A DNA stretch of 64,000 bases from Aphelenchoides besseyi (Eukaryota; Nematoda; Chromadorea; Rhabditida; Aphelenchoididae): contig JAMPIQ010000002.1 of the NCBI GenBank assembly GCA_024699855.1, forward strand, positions 13,764,001 to 13,828,000. Reading direction: 5' to 3'. The notes below the pieces were generated by a model. That model worked only from the letters and a program-made list of their open reading frames with translations, did not search any database and was not told where the DNA came from. How positions within the stretch are numbered: position 1 is the stretch's first letter; every line of letters starts with the position of its first letter. The position numbers and the translations under genes were made by a program. This document shows positions 61,093 to 64,000 of this stretch, piece by piece.

Positions 61093-62119
61093 TCAAAACC
61101 AACAAACCCCGTTGAGTCGTCGATTGACTGCTTGTTGAAAAGTATTTCGAATCAACATGGCGACGGTCATTGGACCAACACCACCGGGAACCGGAGTGAT
61201 GTAGCCAGCAACCTTCTGAGCTTCTTCGAAATCAACATCACCGTAGAGTTTGCGTTTTCCTTCCGGCAACTCCCGTACATTGATTCCACAGTCAATGACC
61301 ACCGCTCCCGGTTTGATCCAATCGCCTTTGATCAGTTGCTCCTGACCAATTGCAACAATCAAAATGTCCGCCTGTTGACAGTGGTGTTTAAGATCCTTAG
61401 TCCGCGAATGGCAGATGGTAGTCGTCCCGTGATGCCACATGAACAGAGCAGCAGCTGGAGAGCCAACGATTTTCGACCGTCCCACGACGACAACGTTTTT
61501 CCCTTTCACGAAATCGGGATCACCTGTAAATCTTGTCATTTCGAATTGAACGATACAGCAAACTGACCTGTGGCTTTTTGAACGAGATACAAACATCCGA
61601 ACGGTGTGCACGGAAAGATCGTTTTATCCAATTCGCCACGCATTAATCGACCGGCATTGTCACGAGTGAGTCCATCGACATCTTTTGCCTGATCAATCAT
61701 GTTGATCACAACATCGCTGTCAATTGGGTTGTCACATTCTAAGGGCAACTAAAATAGGATTCTTTTTAACCACATTAATTTCACTAACTTGTACGATAAT
61801 CCCGTCGACGTTGTCATCTTCGTTCAATTGACGAATTTGCGTCTCCAACTCATACTGAGTGATATTGCGACCCAGTTTAATTAACTTGGCCTCCATTCCA
61901 ACTTCATCAGCTCGTGCCAACTTGTTTCGAATGTAAACGTTGGAATCGCTTCGATCGCCGACCTAGAAGTCCAAATAACAACAAAGCGAAAGAACTTACT
62001 TGTACGATGGCCAAACAGGGACGAAAGTGGGGATGTTGTTCGTGGATTGTTTTAAGCTCGTCGACTACACTTTGTAAAACCCCCTTTGAGATCGCTTTTC
62101 CATCGATCAACTTTGCCAT
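61093..62119 (-). CDS. dao-3: Methylenetetrahydrofolate dehydrogenase/cyclohydrolase (MTHFD type), no synthetase domain
   Basis: Minus strand, four exons: 62119-62000, 61962-61789, 61748-61568, 61523-61093; 301 aa in frame. It oxidises 5,10-methylene-THF and hydrolyses the methenyl form to 10-formyl-THF in one-carbon metabolism. Active-site features: [14 protein letters not shown] with Tyr50 and Lys54, DVDGLT (Asp121-Asp123), PCTPFGC, the nucleotide site [30 protein letters not shown], and the family end [17 protein letters not shown]. At about 300 aa it has only the dehydrogenase/cyclohydrolase module, without the formyl-THF synthetase of MTHFD1. No mitochondrial targeting segment is evident from ATG 62119, although the upstream frame stays open to a non-ATG codon. 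CTTTTAG 25 bases upstream of the ATG may be a trans-splice acceptor. The symbol follows the C. elegans family member and is tentative. Confidence 0.9.
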
Positions 62120-62760
62120 TTTGAGCGGGTAAGCAACAACTAAAAGTGGGAACAAACAAACACCCTTACTTTAACGAGCGGTAAAGAACGCGATTGCGCA
62201 AATGTCGAAGAAAAGCAAATGTACAAAGGTTTGAGCGATCATGATAAACGATTGCAGCACACTGCCACGATTAAAATCAGTGGCGACGTGGTTGTGCGCG
62301 ATGGCATTGAATCGATGGCAATTTCGACGCTTTCGGTACCGTTCACTTTTTCCGACCATCAACTCGGTGACAGAGAAACCTAAATCGATTTCATTCTCGA
62401 GCTGTTAGCCCGAAACTCATCACCCGTTTCTTCGAATGTAAATCGATTTCCGTAAGATTCAACAGTTCAACGAGTTATGTTCATTTATTTGCGAATCTTT
62501 TTAACACAACTTCTAATCAGAGATAACCGGTGAGAAACTGTGAACTAAATGAAATGCCGGGAAACAAATGCCATCTAAATTATACGAAAAAGGCAATGGA
62601 AAGTAGAGGACGTGTCGACTAAAACAACCCGCGTTTCTGTTGTACGCTGAGATTAAACACCGAGTTTTGGAAATTGAAAGTGAAAGTTCGGTTGATTATC
62701 GGACCGCAGTTCGATAACAGAAAAGTGAATGAACGGAATACTAATGTTGGGTTCGTGAAC
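62120..62760. other. Intergenic, upstream of MTHFD-like gene
   Basis: About 640 bp without a supported gene. It holds the promoter of the MTHFD-like gene and the 3' end of the ARAP-like gene. Confidence 0.4.
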
Positions 62761-63952
62761 TTAAGTTTCACATTCCCGCTTACAAATCATAATACAATTG
62801 TGCCATTGAGTGAGTTGGTCCAAGTTTTGGAATGCGATACAAGAACCTGAGAGTTTGTTTTTAATTTTACTTTTGTCTGGGCCTTGAACAACAAAAAACG
62901 TTAAGGTATGATTGTTCGGTGCTTTGCGTTCTTCCGTAGCGCCTTCAAACCACAACGTTTGAGCGAGATTCCATTTTGCTAGCGGCTTCATCGCCTAAAT
63001 TCCAATGATTCAAAGATAAAGAGCTTCCAATTACCTTCGAATAACAGACAATGCGTGTACCGGATTCGAGTTTGAAGTGAACGGCTTTGAAGGATTTCGA
63101 TCCGGGCTCTGCGTATCGAACATCGTCAGCAAATGCATTGGTTTTCTGTAAAAATGATCTGTGATTGATTGTCTTGTTAATTGATTACCATTGCATCTAC
63201 AGTTTTTTGGTCCAATCGTAAACACAAATACGAGTCGGAAAACGCATTCTTCCAACTCAACCACCGATCAATGACTATGTGACTGAGTACTTCATCAGGC
63301 GCTATACGTCGTTGCAAGCAACCGTTGGCGTGTACTTCAAAAAGCGCATATTCCGCTGGGGGATCGTTTGGATTTACGCTTCGAAGTTGTTTCTGTTTGG
63401 TTTCGACAACGTCAGACGCTTGCAAATGAGATTGAACGTTGAAAGGCGTGTTGTCTTTTTTGAAAAGATGAATTGCCACCAAAAGACCATTTGCTCGAGC
63501 CTAAAAACACAAAAAAGATAAAAATGTCGAAACCAACAAACCTTAGGCAACGACTTTTTGCTTTGAAGTTCGTTGATCTTTTCTTTGGCCGCAGTTTCAC
63601 GTGCAGTCAACGGAAAGATTTCTTTGCAGTAGGTGAGTAAATCTTGAATTACACGAATCTGAATTGCGATGTTCTTCATTGTGTCCATCGAAATCGTCTC
63701 GTTCGTTTGTTGGCTCTAAACGTTAAGAATTCAAGTGTTCTTTTATTAGCAGTCAAACCTTATCTAATCCGAAGGTTGTTGGCCCGAAGATCTTTGAGAG
63801 ATTTTCAATGGACGCGAAGTTCTTCTCCGAATGCTCAGACACTTCCGCGAGATGAGTGATCAAACGGCGAATTGTGTTCAAATTGACCGTTGGAAATTTT
63901 GCAAGAGTTGCTCGATAGGCTTCGACACGTGAATCCGGAATAGGAAGAGCAG
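62761..63952 (-). CDS. ARAP-like RhoGAP protein, C-terminal part (RhoGAP end, RA, PH), continues past window
   Basis: Minus strand, exons seen: 63952-63759, 63715-63542, 63500-63189, 63145-63035, 62994-62761. The first exon in the window is the end of a RhoGAP domain: LAKFPTVNLNTIRRLITHLA, then SEHSEKNFASIENLSKIFGP, the family helix pair with Asn and FGPT. After a helical linker comes a Ras-association-like domain (LVAIHLFKKDNTPFNV...AEYALFEVHANGCLQRRI...LSHIVIDRW), then a PH domain (FKAVHFKLESGTRIVCYSK...TLTFFVVQG...LDQLTQWHNCIMIC). The order RhoGAP-RA-PH at the C-terminus is that of ARAP proteins, which regulate Arf and Rho GTPases at membranes in response to phosphoinositides. The ArfGAP and upstream PH domains would lie beyond 64000. 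The arginine finger of the RhoGAP is also outside the window. Confidence 0.75.
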
Positions 63953-64000
63953 CTGCAATGAAATTTGGTTAAAATTCGAAATCAATTCGAACTAACCAAT

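Overview
This window looks like nuclear DNA of a nematode. Most introns are 36-50 nt. The 3' splice sites are nearly all TTTTCAG or TTTTTAG with no longer pyrimidine tract. Several start codons sit directly behind an acceptor (1247, 26292, 57029), as expected for spliced-leader trans-splicing. The gene set is animal: a Hox1 gene, a tailless-class nuclear receptor, Ral, DUOXA and a BED/hAT-derived gene. I cannot name the species.

Layout. 1-490: two diverged tRNA-derived relics in opposite orientation. 1247-2392: PHYHIP-like gene. 2393-8353: 6 kb without a recognisable gene, upstream of a labial/Hox1 homeobox gene (8354-9861). 12.0-16.3 kb: a cystatin-like exon, an NR2E (tailless/TLX) nuclear receptor, and a reverse-strand single-pass membrane-protein gene with a 484-bp DNA transposon in one coding exon. 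16.8-20.1 kb: a decayed stretch with an A+T-rich orphan frame, a C2H2 zinc-finger relic with in-frame stops inside its fingers, and an N-terminally shortened CDC50 gene with an in-frame TAG. 20.7-29.7 kb: a compact run of PP1-like phosphatase, a TDP-43 N-domain/membrane protein, RNF5/RNF185, SARNP/Tho1, a small RING protein and Ral. 29.7-40.3 kb: gene desert. 40.3-47.7 kb: a 13-exon BED-finger/hAT-derived protein and, convergent to it, the DUOX maturation factor DUOXA. 47.7-55.3 kb: a second desert. 55.3-64 kb: SLC22-type transporter, an unrecognised 536-aa coiled-coil protein, MTHFD-type folate enzyme and the 3' end of an ARAP-type RhoGAP gene.

The genes form no single pathway. Hox1, the NR2E receptor, the BED protein and Ral are developmental or signalling genes. 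RNF5 and CDC50 serve the secretory membrane system. SARNP belongs to mRNA export. The two long deserts flank the BED and DUOXA genes, and a third lies upstream of Hox1.

The most interesting observation is the transposon at 14779-15262. It has 18-bp terminal inverted repeats and a perfect 8-bp target duplication, and it lies inside a coding exon. Its inverted repeats supply a GT donor and an AG acceptor, so splicing would remove 462 nt and leave exactly ten in-frame codons. That is how an intron-creating DNA transposon (introner) behaves. The joined coding sequence of all nine exons is 1215 nt, a multiple of three. Exon coordinates throughout were read by eye from splice signals and reading frame; I had no alignments or transcripts.
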